From Cinclus cinclus (Eukaryota; Chordata; Aves; Passeriformes; Cinclidae), in contig NC_085047.1 of NCBI RefSeq assembly GCF_963662255.1, positions 91,632,259-91,696,258 on the forward strand: 64,000 nucleotides of DNA. Direction: 5' to 3'. The notes under the pieces are model-generated. The model was not told the origin of the DNA. It ran no database searches and worked only from the letters and a program-made list of their open reading frames with translations. Made by a program: the position numbers and the translations under genes. Position 1 is the stretch's first letter. Each line of letters begins with the position of its first letter. Positions 61,188 to 64,000 of this stretch are shown in pieces.

Positions 61188-64000
61188 TTAGGATTTTTCA
61201 AGTTTATGCCAAAGCTGATATTTTCTTCCTGTTGCTTACCACCCTTTGCAAGAACACAAACAAGGTCCTTGACTGCCTGCCCTGCCAAAGTCCTCATCAA
61301 TGCCACCTTTTGTTCCTAGGACTTCAGAGGATGGCTTACCCCTCCTTTTAATTTGATGCTTTGGGTTTTTGCAGGCATTCTCCTTTCCTCCAGCTTTTGA
61401 AGATGGAAACTCCATGGCAGTGAGCACAGGTTGCCCAACAACATATCTGGAAACTCCTTCCCTCAATGATGACAACCTTACAGTGGGATAACCCTCTGTT
61501 CTGGCCTGACCCACACTTCCTTTTCTCTTTGTCTCCCACAGAGAGACAAACAGGCCTTATTCATGTCTCAGTCCCTCTCAAACTGGACAGCTAGAATTTC
61601 CCTTCCAGAAAAGAAAGTAGAACACCTGTTTTAGAATTAAATTCAGACTCCTGGTATTATTATTATTATTAATTATTATTATTAACAACAATAGATAAAT
61701 GTACACATTTCCATTTGAATGGAGAAATCAGCACATCAGATATTGTATTTTCCATTAAAAGTAAATATAAATGTTGATATTTTAGTATATATATTTACAT
61801 ACTCTTTCCAAAAAAATGACTTATTTTGTTTTCTTGGTTATGTCTATTTCTTGTCCACTTTGTTAAAATCCCTTTGCACACACCAGAGGTTACAGCACTC
61901 CACTGACAAATCTTGTTGGTACAAGAAGCTGATCAATAAAAGATTACAGAAAGCCCTGTTTTCATTTGGCAACATGGACCTACTAGAACTCTGCTGCAAA
62001 GATTGACGTCCTAAACAATTTAGAGATGCCATAAAATGACTCCTATTTCATTCATTAAACCACAAATTATAAACTAGGTTTATATTCTGCTATTATTCAG
62101 CTCCTTCCAATGCAGTTTAACAGCTGGAAATGAAAAGGTGGCAGCTCCTTGTTACCAGGCAACTCTTCCCAGCCACCAGCAGCTTGCCCCAGGGATCAGG
62201 GTTTGAGAGCTGCTCTGCAGTGACAGCTCCTCTCCCTTCTTCCAAGCCCAGACTGATGCATGGAGGCTGCTTCAGAGCAGAGCTCCCTCTAAGAGCTCAA
62301 AGCATAGGCAGGAGCTACATTGCATTAGAACTCTGCTTTTGTGTCTCACTGTCCCGTTATATTGTGCTATACAGCTGGGAGTTTAGCCACTGACTTCCAA
62401 TGCACAAGTAATTTTTCAAGTGACAGGGTTTATTGCTTTGAGTTAATGAGAGCGATAGAGAATCATCATGGTCTTCTGCTAAGGAGCCCTTTCCAAAGGA
62501 AGCAGTGGGTATCTGTACTCTCTCTTCTACCTTGGAGAGACAGCTCCAACTCAAGTAATGTCTCAGCAGCTCCACTTACCATCTTGGTGTTTATATCACT
62601 CCTGGTGAGGTTTTGTAGGGTAGAATGCATTGTATGGGCTTACATTTGTTCTTACTGCTTTGCTGCAATATTCTCCTCACATCACCCTTGAATTTATTTA
62701 TATTTATTTTAGGCTTTATTCAAGTAACTAAAAATCCCCTAGGACACAAGCACACGTGGAACATGTGACGACCTCACTGAACACTGATGTACCAATGACC
62801 CAATAAAACACACATCCTGTCCACTAACAATGTTTATGAAACACCTTACATCACTCTTACGTTCATTCCTACTCAGACCCTGGTTGGGATTCAGGCTTGT
62901 TGAGCTCTTGTTCTCAGTATAAGTCAGAACTGGGCTCCATCTGCTGACACTGCATTTTCTCTCAACACTTTCCTGACAATCACACAGGTCACGATAATTT
63001 CTTCATCATCAGGGTGCCCCATGTTTTAACTCAGCACACTTCCACTGGCCCGAGGACATCAGAGAAAACAGAAGAAGAAACTTAAGTGTCCATGTTGGTG
63101 CAGTGCTTCAAAGCAAGATTCAGTTTTCTCAGCTGCAGAGCACCCAGCAGGAAAGCTGATGGCCCTGAAGAGAAATTGGTCCCTTGCAAAGGTTATTCCT
63201 CTGGTCATTCAGCTCAGCACATGGACATGGGCATGACTAGCACCTGTAGGAAAAGAAGCTTTTCTCCTTCTCCCTCCAGCATAATGCATGGCTGTCAGAG
63301 AACAGGGTTTGGATCCCTTACTGAAGAGAGACATTAATTAGAGAGTCTTTTATGAAATTTCTTTTTGAGTAAATGACATGTGTGAAAGATGAACAACCTT
63401 TCTTTTACATTTCTCTCCATGCATTCAGCTCCAATTTTTACCCAAGTCTTTGTTTCTCTCTCTAATCTACATTTACTTATTCTTCTCACACATTTCATCA
63501 TTACTAAAATTTAGCGTATTTTGAAAGTTAACCCTTTTCTTCTTGAGTTAATTTATGCTAATCACTCAAAAGAATTGTGCAGTATAAATGCACCTTTTCT
63601 GTGACTGTTTTTATTAGAAAATGTTTAATTTTAACATACCAGAGAAAAGGAATTTTATGTCATTGACATTATTAAAGACCTCTGAAATTTTTCTCACACA
63701 AAAATATTGGCCTGATCTAAACAAAGGCACATGTTTGTGGCTCCATGAAGGACTTATATTTGGAAGAGGAGAAAGAAGTAAAAAGCAGAGTCAGTTATGG
63801 AAGGTGATCTTCTCCACAATATCTTGTCATAATAAATGCAACAGCCCCGTTGGGCTCCCCACCTCCAGATGCTTAGTGGTGACTCAGACTGCACAGAAAA
63901 CAGACCCTCTGGTCCTGCATCCCCACCTCAACCCTTCGATGTCCTGCAGAGCTGTATGATAAATCAGCAGCCGTGATGCCCTGTAGAGGCTGTGGCAGGA
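61188..64000. other. Intergenic, no gene recognised
   Basis: AT-rich unique sequence with an ATT trinucleotide repeat at 61655-61684. Open frames are short and unconvincing. Confidence 0.7.
61655..61684. repeat. (ATT)n microsatellite
   Basis: TATTATTATTATTATT, then an AATT interruption, then ATTATTATT. Confidence 0.92.

Noticed and set aside
23811..64000. Searched for GAS6 or other neighbouring-gene exons
   Set aside because: No Gla, EGF or laminin-G-like exon with proper splice signals was recognised on either strand.
1..64000. CRISPR arrays, operons, phage or plasmid systems, rRNA and tRNA genes
   Set aside because: The sequence is vertebrate nuclear DNA. The only regular array is the 10-bp minisatellite, which has no spacers, and no tRNA-like or rRNA-like segment was seen.

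Overview
The window is vertebrate nuclear DNA, almost certainly from a bird and probably a neoavian or passerine species. The evidence is: multi-exon GT-AG gene structure; a chicken-repeat-1 (CR1) LINE 3' end in an intron; a solo LTR that resembles, from memory, a family abundant in neoavian and passerine genomes; and a coding sequence that reads as a vertebrate Ras GTPase-activating protein. There are no bacterial, phage, plasmid or CRISPR features. Most ORFs over 60 codons are chance open frames in non-coding DNA.

Region 1 (1-23.8 kb) holds the 3' two thirds of one protein-coding gene on the + strand, recognised as RASA3 (GAP1-IP4BP / R-Ras GAP). I traced sixteen coding exons between 192 and 22043. 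All introns are GT-AG, all junctions keep frame, and no stop appears before the TGA at 22041-22043. Together they encode 608 residues: the end of C2B, the whole RasGAP domain with its arginine finger and FLR motif, the PH domain, the Btk-type zinc motif (H-x10-CC-x9-C) and the C-terminal tail. Roughly the first 225 residues (C2A and most of C2B) must lie upstream of base 1. A 3' UTR of up to about 1.76 kb follows, with candidate poly(A) signals at 22764 and 23786.

Region 2 is inside the gene. The intron between the last two large coding exons (18623-21200) carries the most striking object in the window: an apparently perfect array of a 10-bp pyrimidine unit, about 90 copies over 898 bp (19631-20528). 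All six frames are open through it, so it produces a spurious 307-residue minus-strand ORF. A CR1 fragment sits in another intron (about 5094-5475).

Region 3 (23.8-64 kb) is about 40 kb in which I find no convincing protein-coding gene. It contains a CpG-rich, GC-rich patch at about 29.03-29.56 kb with a CTCF-like motif, a second CTCF-like motif at 47.2 kb, several short simple repeats, and a 551-bp minus-strand solo LTR (60632-61182) with TG/CA ends, a TATA box and an exact 5-bp target-site duplication. In human, RASA3 is followed in the same orientation by GAS6 after a gap. That would fit this being the intergenic interval, but no GAS6 exon was recognised here.

I did not find a new multi-gene system. 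The best leads are the intronic minisatellite, the CpG/CTCF patch and the solo LTR.
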